DNA from: Candidatus Segatella papionis
Lineage (GTDB): Bacteria > Bacteroidota > Bacteroidia > Bacteroidales > Bacteroidaceae
Reading direction: 5' to 3'
Assembly: GCA_002297965.1 (NCBI GenBank)
Contig: DBLF01000108.1
Location: forward strand, 1 to 8,033
DNA length: 8,033 nucleotides
Position numbers and translations under genes: made by a program. Of the stretch, positions 1 through 6,645 are shown one piece after another; positions within the stretch are counted from its first letter, which is position 1, and the number at the start of each line of letters is the position of its first letter. The notes beneath the pieces were generated by a model, which was not told the origin of the DNA, did no database searches, and saw nothing but the letters and a program-made list of their open reading frames with translations.

Positions 1-9
1 TTTTGTTTC

Positions 10-44
10 CTAACTCCTAACTTCTAACTCCTAACTTCTAACTT
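10..44. repeat. Five-copy 7-bp tandem repeat, CTAACT(C/T)
   Basis: Five head-to-tail heptamers, CTAACTC, CTAACTT, CTAACTC, CTAACTT and CTAACTT, fill this stretch. They begin inside the last two codons of the sigma factor gene. Read on the minus strand the unit is (A/G)AGTTAG. Each unit carries TAG, and because 7 is not a multiple of 3, successive units place a TAG in all three frames. The first TAG (38-40) is the sigma factor's own stop codon. No function is proven. It could be a slippage-prone minisatellite or a translational stop buffer between genes. Confidence 0.85.
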
Positions 45-568
45 TCCAGCATTTTCATCCTATCCACGATTTTCTGTTTGGCGAAGCAATAGTTGGCTTT
101 CGCCGAACTTTCGGTGCTATCGGTGATTTCAGCTATTTGCTTGAAGCTCATCTCGTCGTAGTAGCGGAGGTTGAATACCGTCTGTTGCTTGGGTGGCAAG
201 TTGTGTATGGCTTCCTGCAAGGCGACGGCTTCACGGTCGCCGTATTCGAAATACGAGTCAGCCTTTTGCAGTTTCGCCTTGTCGAGCGACAGGTTTTGTT
301 CTTTTTTCTTCCTCAGAAACGACAGGGTGGCATTGGTTGCCAGCCGATAAATCCAAGAGAAGAGCGAGCTGTCACCCTTGAAGGTATCAAACTTCTGGTA
401 TATCTTGATGAAAACCTCCTGTAGTATGTCCTCGGCATCCGCCTCATATACCACGAGCCTACGGATATGCCAGTAGAGCCTCTCCTGGTATTCGTCCATG
501 AGCATCCTCATCCCCTCATTGGGATGGGTTCGCATCTTTTCTATGATGGTTGCATCTGTCGTATTCAT
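38..568 (-). CDS. ECF-family RNA polymerase sigma factor
   Basis: A 176-aa sigma-70 family protein of extracytoplasmic-function size and layout. Region 2 spans about residues 24-90 and contains the hallmark DAEDILQEVFIKIY (44-57), followed by FSWIYRLATNATLSFLRKKK (70-89), where core RNA polymerase binding and -10 recognition occur. A short linker leads to region 4 (about 117-172), with LPPKQQTVFNLRYYDEMSFKQIAEI as its helix-turn-helix for -35 recognition. There is no N-terminal region 1 and no C-terminal extension. It would redirect RNA polymerase to a regulon that cannot be inferred here. ECF genes are often followed by an anti-sigma gene. The next gene downstream lies beyond the left edge, so this cannot be checked. 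The ATG at 568 is the only good start. An AAGGAG lies too far upstream (595-600) to act as its ribosome-binding site. The stop codon lies in the heptamer repeat. Confidence 0.95.
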   Translation of the reverse strand: MNTTDATIIEKMRTHPNEGMRMLMDEYQERLYWHIRRLVVYEADAEDILQEVFIKIYQKFDTFKGDSSLFSWIYRLATNATLSFLRKKKEQNLSLDKAKLQKADSYFEYGDREAVALQEAIHNLPPKQQTVFNLRYYDEMSFKQIAEITDSTESSAKANYCFAKQKIVDRMKMLES

Positions 569-743
569 GTTTCATTCTTGTTGTTTTGCTTTTACTCCTT
601 AGACCAATTTGGCGATAAAAGGTTAAAAGCAAGATTGGAAAAAATAGAGATTCTACAAAAAATCATGGAAACTTGTTGCTGTTTTCGCAGAAAAATATGA
701 ACTTGTCTTACAAAATCAATTACAAAATCAATTAGATTTGCCC
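569..743. other. Intergenic region upstream of the sigma factor gene; no convincing promoter
   Basis: AT-rich spacer between the hsp20 terminator and the sigma factor start. A TATTTTTT (minus strand, 639-646) matches seven of eight positions of the Bacteroidota -7 element TAnnTTTG. No TTTG/TTG sits about 20 nt upstream of it, so I do not call a promoter. Since a terminator precedes this region, the sigma gene presumably has its own promoter here, but the sequence does not identify it. No open frame or repeat was seen. Confidence 0.5.
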
Positions 744-786
744 ATAAAACAAAAAAGGCAGACTCCAATTTGATTTGGAATCTGCC
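744..786 (-). terminator. Intrinsic terminator of hsp20
   Basis: On the minus strand a 12-bp stem (arms 757-768 and 775-786, 6-nt loop at 769-774) is followed by TTTTTTGTTTT. The only imperfection is a pair that is a G-U wobble in minus-strand RNA but would be a C-A mismatch in plus-strand RNA. The structure therefore fits minus-strand transcription, ending the hsp20 message before the sigma factor gene. Confidence 0.9.
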
Positions 787-827
787 TATCTGAAATGAAC
801 CAATCTATCTTATGGGAATCAATGAAT

Positions 828-851
828 GAAGGCGACTTTTGCATCGCCTCC
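828..851 (-). other. Second 3'-UTR hairpin downstream of hsp20
   Basis: In minus-strand RNA, GGAGGCGA (844-851) pairs with UCGCCUUC (828-835) around the 8-nt loop UGCAAAAG, giving 8 bp with one G-U. It starts 12 nt after the hsp20 stop codon and has no U-tract, so it is not a terminator by itself. It may protect the 3' end of the message or be incidental. Confidence 0.45.
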
Positions 852-862
852 ATGGGAGATTA

Positions 863-1300
863 TTATTTGACTTCGATGTTCTTGGTAGCCTTAGCCTCTT
901 CCTTAGGAGCTAGCTTTGGAATATTAACGGTCAATACACCATTCTCAACCTTGGCTGCAATCTTCTCACGGTCGGCATCCTCAGGGAGTGTATAGCTCTG
1001 CTGATAGTTGCTGTAAGAAAACTCACGGCGCAAATAGTGCTCGTGCTTGTCCTCATCCTTGTGCTCCATCTTGTTCTCGATGGCGATGTTCAAGTTGCCA
1101 TCATTGTCGATGTTGACGCGAACCCACTCTTTCTTCAAGCCAGGGGCTGCAACCTCCATCTCATAAGCCTTCTCAGTCTCCTTTACATTGATGGCAGGAG
1201 CGGTGGCGTTCATACGAGGCATCAAGTCTGTGTTAAAGAAAGCGTCATCAAAGAAGTTACTCAACCAATCTGAATTATTATTTCTACGTGCTAACAACAT
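863..1300 (-). CDS. Hsp20/alpha-crystallin family small heat-shock protein
   Basis: A 145-aa cytoplasmic chaperone that would hold unfolding proteins in large oligomers for later refolding by ATP-dependent chaperones. The N-terminal arm (1-33) is rich in aromatic and Asn residues (RRNNNSDWLSNFFDDAFF). The alpha-crystallin domain spans about 34-130, with the family signature around AAKVENGVLTVNIPK (115-129; the A-x-x-x-N-G-V-L core). The C-terminal tail ends KNIEVK, where I-E-V fits the I-x-I/V motif that docks into the groove of a neighbouring dimer. I chose the ATG at 1300 because GGAGG lies 8 nt upstream (1309-1313). The frame also runs back to a TTG at 1315, but that codon overlaps the ribosome-binding site and adds five poorly fitting residues. 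The gene appears to be a single transcription unit with its own promoter, leader and terminator. Confidence 0.96.
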   Translation of the reverse strand: MLLARRNNNSDWLSNFFDDAFFNTDLMPRMNATAPAINVKETEKAYEMEVAAPGLKKEWVRVNIDNDGNLNIAIENKMEHKDEDKHEHYLRREFSYSNYQQSYTLPEDADREKIAAKVENGVLTVNIPKLAPKEEAKATKNIEVK

Positions 1301-1308
1301 AATTAAAA

Positions 1309-1313
1309 CCTCC
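1309..1313 (-). promoter_or_regulatory. Strong Shine-Dalgarno site of hsp20
   Basis: GGAGG on the minus strand sits 8 nt before the ATG at 1300. It settles the start codon. It also stands out because the other starts in this window, as usual in Bacteroidota, have only A-rich upstream sequence. Confidence 0.8.
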
Positions 1314-1315
1314 AA

Positions 1316-1470
1316 ATTTTATTTTACTCGTCCTCTCGGTGCCTTGCGGCTCCGTCGGGATTTCTGTTTGTTAATATTTAATGTTTATCTTTTGCCTCCG
1401 CCTTTCGGCTTCAGCTTTCACCCTCTGTTATTGCAACTAGCGTGCCAGTGGAAAGCGAACGCCAAACTTG
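1316..1470 (-). ncRNA. Structured 5' leader of hsp20 (candidate cis-regulatory RNA)
   Basis: With the promoter at 1475-1506, the hsp20 message would start near 1468 and carry a leader of about 170 nt. In minus-strand RNA three helices can be drawn. (1) GCUUUCCAC (1448-1456) pairs with GUGAAAGC (1414-1421), eight pairs with one bulged C, enclosing about 26 nt. (2) A hairpin at 1394-1415 has stem GCC/GGC capped by the GNRA tetraloop GAAA, extended through G-A mismatches to an outer GC(U)/(G)GC. (3) A symmetric hairpin at 1337-1354 has CGG-A-GCC, loop GCAA (GNRA), GGC-A-CCG. The GC-rich blocks are separated by an A/U-rich linker (about 1362-1390). I do not recognise the motif. It could be a regulatory RNA or thermosensor, or a dispersed genomic repeat inserted between promoter and gene. 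No complement of the GGAGG ribosome-binding site was found within the leader. Confidence 0.45.
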
Positions 1471-1474
1471 TCAG

Positions 1475-1507
1475 CAAAGGATAAATATTTTAAACTTTTC
1501 TGTCAAT
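1475..1507 (-). promoter_or_regulatory. Probable hsp20 promoter
   Basis: On the minus strand, ATTG (1504-1507; also readable as TTGACA at 1501-1506) is followed after 20 nt by TATCCTTTGC (1474-1483). This matches the Bacteroidota TTTG-N19-21-TAnnTTTG layout, except that three bases rather than two separate TA from TTTG. Read as a classical sigma-70 site it is TTGACA-N17-TATCCT. Either reading starts transcription near 1468, well upstream of the gene. Confidence 0.6.
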
Positions 1508-1571
1508 TCTTGCCTTTATTCGGAGGAGAAGATGTAAGTTTGTCAGCAGATTCCCTAGTAGAAGGGCGCTA

Positions 1572-3050
1572 TTATTTCATTTTTACAGAGACTTTTGTGT
1601 GATGATAGTTTTCGGATAATTTGAGCAAAAGAGGATTTCTGTCGAATGGGATGCGAAGCTCTATGGCTGTTATCCAATCGACGAAGTGGGTCTTGATGAC
1701 CAATTCGTTACCTTGCCAAGCATAGCATGAGCTGGCGAGGAAGGGAAAGTCGAGTGTACTGAAACAGTTTCTTGTCGTGCCTCGGGGATTCTGTGGATAG
1801 AAGCCGATATCTGAAGTCTTCCATTGCTTGAATCCCATCTCGATGATGCCCTTTCTGCCAACGCTGTCTTCCACTTCCATCTTTTGTGGAGTGAGAAAAG
1901 TGATTTGTTTCCATCCCAATGGATTCTTGTCGAGCTGATAAGGCTTGTTAAGATGAGAGGTTATCAACTTGTTGCTTTTCTTGCCTTCCAAGAGAGGAAG
2001 TGTATAGGCTGCTTGTTTCTTCTGCAATATGCGATATGCCTTTCCTGCTTTGATGTTCTTGCCATCGGCAACGATGCCTGGGAACAAGACGTTCTTGATG
2101 AGTCTTTGCTCCTTGTTGCCGTCGCCAGTCAAGCATTGGGTGATAATCACCACCATGTCTTGCTGTGGGTTCACGATGATATATTGTCCGTAAGCCCCAT
2201 CAGCCCTTGCGGCATCAGGCCATTCGCACATCCACATCTGGTAGCCATAGAAATCCTTTACGTGTGGCGATATCATCGCCTTTACCCAATCGGATGGTAT
2301 CAGCTGCTTGCCTTCCCATTTGCCTCGTTGTAGAAGCAACTGTCCGAATTTCGCAAGCGACTCGCTCTGCAAGTAAAGTCCCCAGCCCGCTGTGTTGATA
2401 CCTTCGGGACTCACTTCCCATTTCACCTTATTTATATGTAGCGGTTCGAAGAGACGTGGCTTCAAGTATTCTAGCAATGTCATGCCCGTTACCTTCTGGA
2501 TGATGGCTGAAAGCAAGTATGTGTCAAGTGAATCGTATTGGAACTTGGTGCCAGGCTTGCAATTCATCGGATGGTTGAGATAGGTTCTGATCCAATCAGA
2601 GTGTTCGCTTCTTACTTCATCGAAGAAGACGAACCCCGAACGCATGGTGAGTAAATCCTCTATGGTGATGTCAGAAAGCCATTCGCTCACTTCCTTGGGT
2701 AGATATTCCGGAAAGAAGGTGGCGAGACGGTCTGTCAACTTCAAACGATGTTCGCCGATGGCAATACCGATGGCTGCCGACGCGAATGTCTTGGAGCAGG
2801 AAAAGAGAGTGTGGCTATATTCCGCTTTGAATGGGGCAGGGTGGATTTCGCCTATCACCTTGCCGTGGCGCATCACAATGGCACTATGGATGTCGGTCTT
2901 CGGAAAAGCCATCAAGGAGTCGAAGAATGCTACGACCTGTTCGCTCTTTACTCCTGTTTGTTCTGGAGCGACACGAGGAAGATCGCCTGTTTGGGCTTCT
3001 GCTGAGAGAAGCCCAAAGGCGAATGATAGAGTTAGAAAAAGTTGTTTCAT
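1572..3050 (-). CDS. Secreted serine hydrolase, class C beta-lactamase-like (COG1680)
   Basis: A 492-aa exported serine hydrolase. Residues 1-19 form a Sec signal peptide (MKQLFLTLSFAFGLLSAEA, likely cut before QTG), placing it in the periplasm or beyond. The penicillin-binding-protein/class C fold covers about 25-345. The nucleophile motif S-x-x-K is SCSK (Ser84, Lys87). The second motif, normally Y-x-N, reads YDS (Tyr172). The GAYGQ block at 285-289 sits where the KTG/HxG strand region is expected. About 140 further residues form a second, beta-rich part (about 350-492) with no recognised motif. Such proteins may be esterases, D-amino peptidases or transesterases, and a true beta-lactamase is unlikely. 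I start at the ATG at 3050, since the frame only extends upstream to a TTG at 3071. It is the last gene of the probable operon, 70 bp after the esterase with no terminator between. No clear terminator follows it either. Confidence 0.88.
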   Translation of the reverse strand: MKQLFLTLSFAFGLLSAEAQTGDLPRVAPEQTGVKSEQVVAFFDSLMAFPKTDIHSAIVMRHGKVIGEIHPAPFKAEYSHTLFSCSKTFASAAIGIAIGEHRLKLTDRLATFFPEYLPKEVSEWLSDITIEDLLTMRSGFVFFDEVRSEHSDWIRTYLNHPMNCKPGTKFQYDSLDTYLLSAIIQKVTGMTLLEYLKPRLFEPLHINKVKWEVSPEGINTAGWGLYLQSESLAKFGQLLLQRGKWEGKQLIPSDWVKAMISPHVKDFYGYQMWMCEWPDAARADGAYGQYIIVNPQQDMVVIITQCLTGDGNKEQRLIKNVLFPGIVADGKNIKAGKAYRILQKKQAAYTLPLLEGKKSNKLITSHLNKPYQLDKNPLGWKQITFLTPQKMEVEDSVGRKGIIEMGFKQWKTSDIGFYPQNPRGTTRNCFSTLDFPFLASSCYAWQGNELVIKTHFVDWITAIELRIPFDRNPLLLKLSENYHHTKVSVKMK

Positions 3051-3120
3051 ATAGCTATTTCTTGTATTCAATGATTGATGTTATTATCAGTAAGTGATAG
3101 TACAATCAGTGAGTGTTTCC

Positions 3121-4293
3121 TTATTTGAACAGTTGTGGAATAAACAGCAAGGCATACTGTCGCCAGTTGCTCCAAATATGTCCACGGCTGCTCTCATGAT
3201 AGGTATATTTCAACCCATCCTTGTCCATACGTTCCATCAACAATTTGTTGTTGTTCAGATGTTGGTCTTCCTTTCCGATGGCAATCCAATAGAGCTTTAC
3301 GCCCTTCTTCGCCTGTGTAGCTAGCTTGGCATCCAAGTTGGAGTAGGCAGGGAAAGCCTCCATGTCAATATCCTTGAAGTTGACTCCTGCAGAGAATAGT
3401 CCCACATAGTCGAACAAGTCTGGATAGTTGGCGGAAATCATTACAGAGTGAAGACCACCCATGGAGAGACCTGCGATGGCACGATGAGCTTTGTCTGCCT
3501 TCGTATTGAAGGTCGCATCGATGTAATCTACAATCTCAGGAAAGGCTGTTTCGAAGGTTCCATCCTTGAAGTGAGGAAGGAAGTTGGTCATGACAGGCTT
3601 GTAGTTCTGGTTCTCGAAAGTTTCTCCAGCCGCAGCCTGTTTGGCAATGTTTCCGTTTGGCATGACCACAATCATTGGTTTACACTTCTTTTCGGCTATA
3701 AGGTTGTCCATGATGCGTGCGATGTTACCCAGTTCGAGCCATGCGTTTTCGTCGCCTCCACTTCCATGGAGAAGATAGAACACAGGGAATTTCTCGTCGG
3801 TCTTGCCATAAGTTGGAGGAAGATAGATGTTCATACGACGATCTGTGTTGGCACTGTTGGAATGATACCATAGGGTGCGAATCTGTCCATGAGCCACGTC
3901 GTGTACTTGGTATTCATCGGCGCAACCATTGCCCACATAGAAGATGCTGAACACATTGCCTACATCTCTGCGGGTGAATGGATTGGTTGGGTCGATGCCA
4001 GTAATACCATCTACGTCAAAGCGATAGGTGTACATTTCTGAAGGCAACTTTGGAGTGGTGTAAGTCCATACGCCCTCTTTATCCTTCTTCATGATGCCCG
4101 TTCCCTTGTTTGCCTCCCAGTCGGCGATTACCTTTACATTCTTTGCTTTGGGAGCTTGGATGCGGAAGGTAACGGTGTTGTCGGCGTTCACTTGTGGAGA
4201 AACTAGTTTTCCTGTGCGGAATGATACGTTCTGTTGTGCGTTCATGCTCATTGCTGCAAAGAGTATGAACAGGGTTGAAATATACTTTTTCAT
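3121..4293 (-). CDS. Secreted CE1-type carbohydrate esterase (feruloyl/acetyl xylan esterase-like)
   Basis: A 390-aa exported alpha/beta-hydrolase of the esterase D / CE1 family. The signal peptide is about 1-19 (MKKYISTLFILFAAMSMNA, cut before QQ). Residues about 25-120 form an immunoglobulin-like E-set/CBM48-like domain (VTFRIQAPKAKNVKVIADWE), as in two-domain Bacteroidota feruloyl esterases. The catalytic domain follows (about 135-390): oxyanion-side motif HGSGG (176-180), nucleophile elbow GLSMGG (Ser277), acid probably Asp343 in IGKEDQ, and His372 in SSRGHIWSNWR. These enzymes release ferulate or acetate esters from plant polysaccharides. Relatives cleave siderophore or mycolate esters, so the substrate is open. 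An in-frame ATG at 4323 would add ten residues. I prefer 4293 because it gives a standard signal peptide starting MKK. It lies 53 bp after the outer-membrane protein gene in the same probable operon. Confidence 0.9.
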   Translation of the reverse strand: MKKYISTLFILFAAMSMNAQQNVSFRTGKLVSPQVNADNTVTFRIQAPKAKNVKVIADWEANKGTGIMKKDKEGVWTYTTPKLPSEMYTYRFDVDGITGIDPTNPFTRRDVGNVFSIFYVGNGCADEYQVHDVAHGQIRTLWYHSNSANTDRRMNIYLPPTYGKTDEKFPVFYLLHGSGGDENAWLELGNIARIMDNLIAEKKCKPMIVVMPNGNIAKQAAAGETFENQNYKPVMTNFLPHFKDGTFETAFPEIVDYIDATFNTKADKAHRAIAGLSMGGLHSVMISANYPDLFDYVGLFSAGVNFKDIDMEAFPAYSNLDAKLATQAKKGVKLYWIAIGKEDQHLNNNKLLMERMDKDGLKYTYHESSRGHIWSNWRQYALLFIPQLFK

Positions 4294-4330
4294 ATCTCGA
4301 AAATGTTTAAAGTTGTTTGTCATTTCTTTA

Positions 4331-4367
4331 GTTGAGCTTTGCGCCTTTAAAAGTTGAGCTTTGCGCC
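4331..4367. repeat. 15-bp direct repeat at the end of the outer-membrane protein gene
   Basis: GTTGAGCTTTGCGCC occurs at 4331-4345 and again at 4353-4367, a 22-bp period. The right copy encodes the last residues GAKLN of the outer-membrane protein. The left copy lies past its stop codon, shifted out of frame. This looks like a small tandem duplication covering the beta-signal codons and the stop. Confidence 0.9.
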
Positions 4368-6584
4368 AAATTCTACGGTGAATGGACGTATATAGTTTCC
4401 TGCCATCAGTGTTCCTGCGTATCTGCTACCATCAGTTATCAGTTCAGAACCTGGGATGGTACCTTGGGCACCCGTCTGGTTGAGGAAATTAACGAGGTTG
4501 ACATTGAAGGTGAGGTTTTTATTATACTTGTAGCTTGCACCTGCGAATGTTTCCCATCTACCCTCGAAATACACAGAGTTGCCCACGTTGGCGTACTGCT
4601 TGCTGTAGTAGCGGAAGGATGCCCAGACATTGAAGCGGTCGTATGTATAGCTTGGGTCCAACTCTATCAGTATTTTCGACTGCTTTGTAACGGTTTTGTC
4701 GCTGAAATCATAGGTCTTGTTGAATGCCTCAAACTTATATCCTGTGTATTTAGGATTTTGGTAAGTGAACATGGCATGGAACTTGAATCCCTTGAAAGGC
4801 GAGAACATGGCATCTGTTGTCCAGCCCATGGTCTCGATACCGCTGGATGAACCTACCATCATTGGGTCTTCGCTCGGATTATCGCTCATCACGGTCATTC
4901 GTCCGTAGTCATTGGTGCGGCGAGCGTAGGTGAAGGCGGAGACCAAATTCACGAAGTCGCTGTTGTAGAAGATACCTGCACGTCCCAAGATGAATGGGCG
5001 ATAGTCATAATAAGGAAGCGAAGTGCCAGAGTATGCCTCCAGATGGCGATATTGTTTCAGATAGTTGATCTCGCCAGTGAAACCGAAATTATGTGTCAGA
5101 TTATAGGTAGGCGAAATCGAAACGGCATAGTTGAGACCAGACAGGTTGTGATGTGTGGTGGCTACGGTCTGTGTCTTTCCGTTTTCATCTGTGTATGTTG
5201 CACCAATGTAGAAGTCGCTGAAACGACCATTGGTGATGTAATCCACGCCGGCATTGAATAGTTCCAAGCGCAAACCATATCCCATGCGGAAGTTGGGAGT
5301 GATATGCCAGTTGTCGTTCACATAGGCTGCTAGCTTGTTCTCGTTTCCTTTGTCGTACTCGCTCGAACCATTCAGGTTGGCGTATTCTTGTCCGTTGTAG
5401 ATGAGTTTGCGAGGGTTTGGGGCAACCTCATGATAATATTGTGTGGTGCTACGGGCGTAATCGATGTAGGAGTAGAACTCGTTTAAACCCAAAGCCCAAT
5501 TATGGTTAGTTGTCTTTTTCTGGAGCTCAGCTACAAACATGGCGTCGGTCACAGTGAAAGCATTGATTTGCGAAAGACGGCGCTGTATATTGCCATGGAA
5601 TGCTTGTCCATTGTCAGCATAAATGGCATCGGCATCCTCGTAGAATCCCATCGTGAGTTGGTCCACGCTGTTTCCCGTAGAAGTGGACACCTTGGCTTTC
5701 AATGCTAAGGTTGTAGCATTGCCGAAATTATAATCCAGGAGGGCTGTTCCCTCATGAGTCTTGGTCTTGGAAATGTCGTAGAGGTTGTCCGACTTCAGTT
5801 CTCCTGTCTTCACGTCACGATATTCCATGATGCCATCTACTGGAAGATAAGAGTCACGGCCCATTCTGAATCCCTTCACCTCTGTTATTTTTCCATTGCC
5901 ATCATAGGTGAAAGGAGCGTAGTTGGCTGCAGTGGTAAGAGGATGGGTATCGGTAAACTTGTAGTAGAGACTGAATCGACCCTTGTCTTGATGGAAGAGA
6001 TGGGTGATGCCAGCTGTGTAGAACTGGGCACGGTCGATATAGTTGGTAAATTTCAGGTCGAATGTTCCTGGATCGAAATTCTGGTAAGCACTCAGTGTGA
6101 AATAAGTCTTTTTGGCAAGTTTGCCAGATACATTAATGTCAAAATTTTGTGCGCCAAAAGTATTGGTTTGATACTTCAATTTTCCTTTGAATATTTCACC
6201 GCCACGTTCCATATAGGAATCCACGCCATAGCCAATTTCACCAAAGCGGATGGCTGTGGTGGATATGTTTTGCAACCCCTGGCTGGCTAGTAACTGTTCA
6301 CCACGCCAATGGTTGCTTGTGGTGTTTGGCCAATAATAGAAAACTGCTGGCAGTCCATCTACAGTAACTGCTGTGTAGCTCATAGGCAAGCCTATCTCTA
6401 CTTGACGAGGCTCAGTGGCATCCTTGGCGTTGAGCATCACACCATGATCGTTGCCTGTGGTTTGTGTCGTGTCCTCTTTTTGTATATAAGAGGAATTTGC
6501 TCTTGTTAGAGCAGTCTGTACCGTGTTGGCACTGACAGTTGTTGCCATCAGGACAGATGATAAGAGGAATACATTTTTGTTCAT
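4347..6584 (-). CDS. TonB-dependent-receptor-like outer-membrane beta-barrel protein
   Basis: A 745-aa outer-membrane protein. Residues 1-19 are a signal peptide (MNKNVFLLSSVLMATTVSA, cut before NT). The mature N-terminus (20-45) is Ser/Thr-rich and disordered-looking. About 48-155 resembles a short plug (GVMLNAKDATEPRQVEIGLP, VTVDGLPAVFYYWP), but I see no CarboxypepD_reg domain, no STN domain and no certain TonB box. About 155-745 alternates aromatic amphipathic strands and loops, as a 22-strand barrel would. The C-terminus (YIRPFTVEFGAKLNF) ends in Phe, the signal for barrel assembly by BAM. The N-terminal sequence resembles, from memory, Bacteroidota proteins annotated as TonB-dependent receptors with this GVMLNA...IGLP start. 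It probably imports or binds a ligand acted on by the two hydrolases downstream. No SusD lipoprotein accompanies it. It is the first gene after the regulator's terminator and has a clear promoter. Confidence 0.8.
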   Translation of the reverse strand: MNKNVFLLSSVLMATTVSANTVQTALTRANSSYIQKEDTTQTTGNDHGVMLNAKDATEPRQVEIGLPMSYTAVTVDGLPAVFYYWPNTTSNHWRGEQLLASQGLQNISTTAIRFGEIGYGVDSYMERGGEIFKGKLKYQTNTFGAQNFDINVSGKLAKKTYFTLSAYQNFDPGTFDLKFTNYIDRAQFYTAGITHLFHQDKGRFSLYYKFTDTHPLTTAANYAPFTYDGNGKITEVKGFRMGRDSYLPVDGIMEYRDVKTGELKSDNLYDISKTKTHEGTALLDYNFGNATTLALKAKVSTSTGNSVDQLTMGFYEDADAIYADNGQAFHGNIQRRLSQINAFTVTDAMFVAELQKKTTNHNWALGLNEFYSYIDYARSTTQYYHEVAPNPRKLIYNGQEYANLNGSSEYDKGNENKLAAYVNDNWHITPNFRMGYGLRLELFNAGVDYITNGRFSDFYIGATYTDENGKTQTVATTHHNLSGLNYAVSISPTYNLTHNFGFTGEINYLKQYRHLEAYSGTSLPYYDYRPFILGRAGIFYNSDFVNLVSAFTYARRTNDYGRMTVMSDNPSEDPMMVGSSSGIETMGWTTDAMFSPFKGFKFHAMFTYQNPKYTGYKFEAFNKTYDFSDKTVTKQSKILIELDPSYTYDRFNVWASFRYYSKQYANVGNSVYFEGRWETFAGASYKYNKNLTFNVNLVNFLNQTGAQGTIPGSELITDGSRYAGTLMAGNYIRPFTVEFGAKLNF

Positions 6585-6645
6585 TTCTTAAAGTTATTAG
6601 TTATACTGATTGGGTTTGAAAGATTTCTAATGAAATTTTCGCTTG

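Noticed and set aside
639..646. TATTTTTT as a -7 element for the sigma factor gene
   Set aside because: It matches seven of eight positions, but no TTTG or TTG lies about 20 nt upstream, and the sequence is a common T-run.
1188..1484. Plus-strand open frame of 98 aa
   Set aside because: It overlaps the start of hsp20 and runs antisense through its leader. The Leu/Phe/Arg-rich translation fits the complement of a structured noncoding region, with no ribosome-binding site or family signature.
1551..1566. Possible terminator hairpin after the serine hydrolase gene (CCCT...AGGG)
   Set aside because: Only four base pairs and no U-tract follow on the minus strand, so it is not supported.
1824..2333. 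Plus-strand open frame of 169 aa inside the serine hydrolase gene
   Set aside because: Antisense shadow of a well-supported gene; composition is not protein-like and no motif is present.
4332..4850. Plus-strand open frame of 172 aa under the barrel protein
   Set aside because: Antisense shadow caused by codon bias of the 745-aa gene; Cys/Val/Glu-rich nonsense-like sequence.
5754..6290. Plus-strand open frame of 178 aa under the barrel protein
   Set aside because: Antisense shadow with no start context or recognisable domain.
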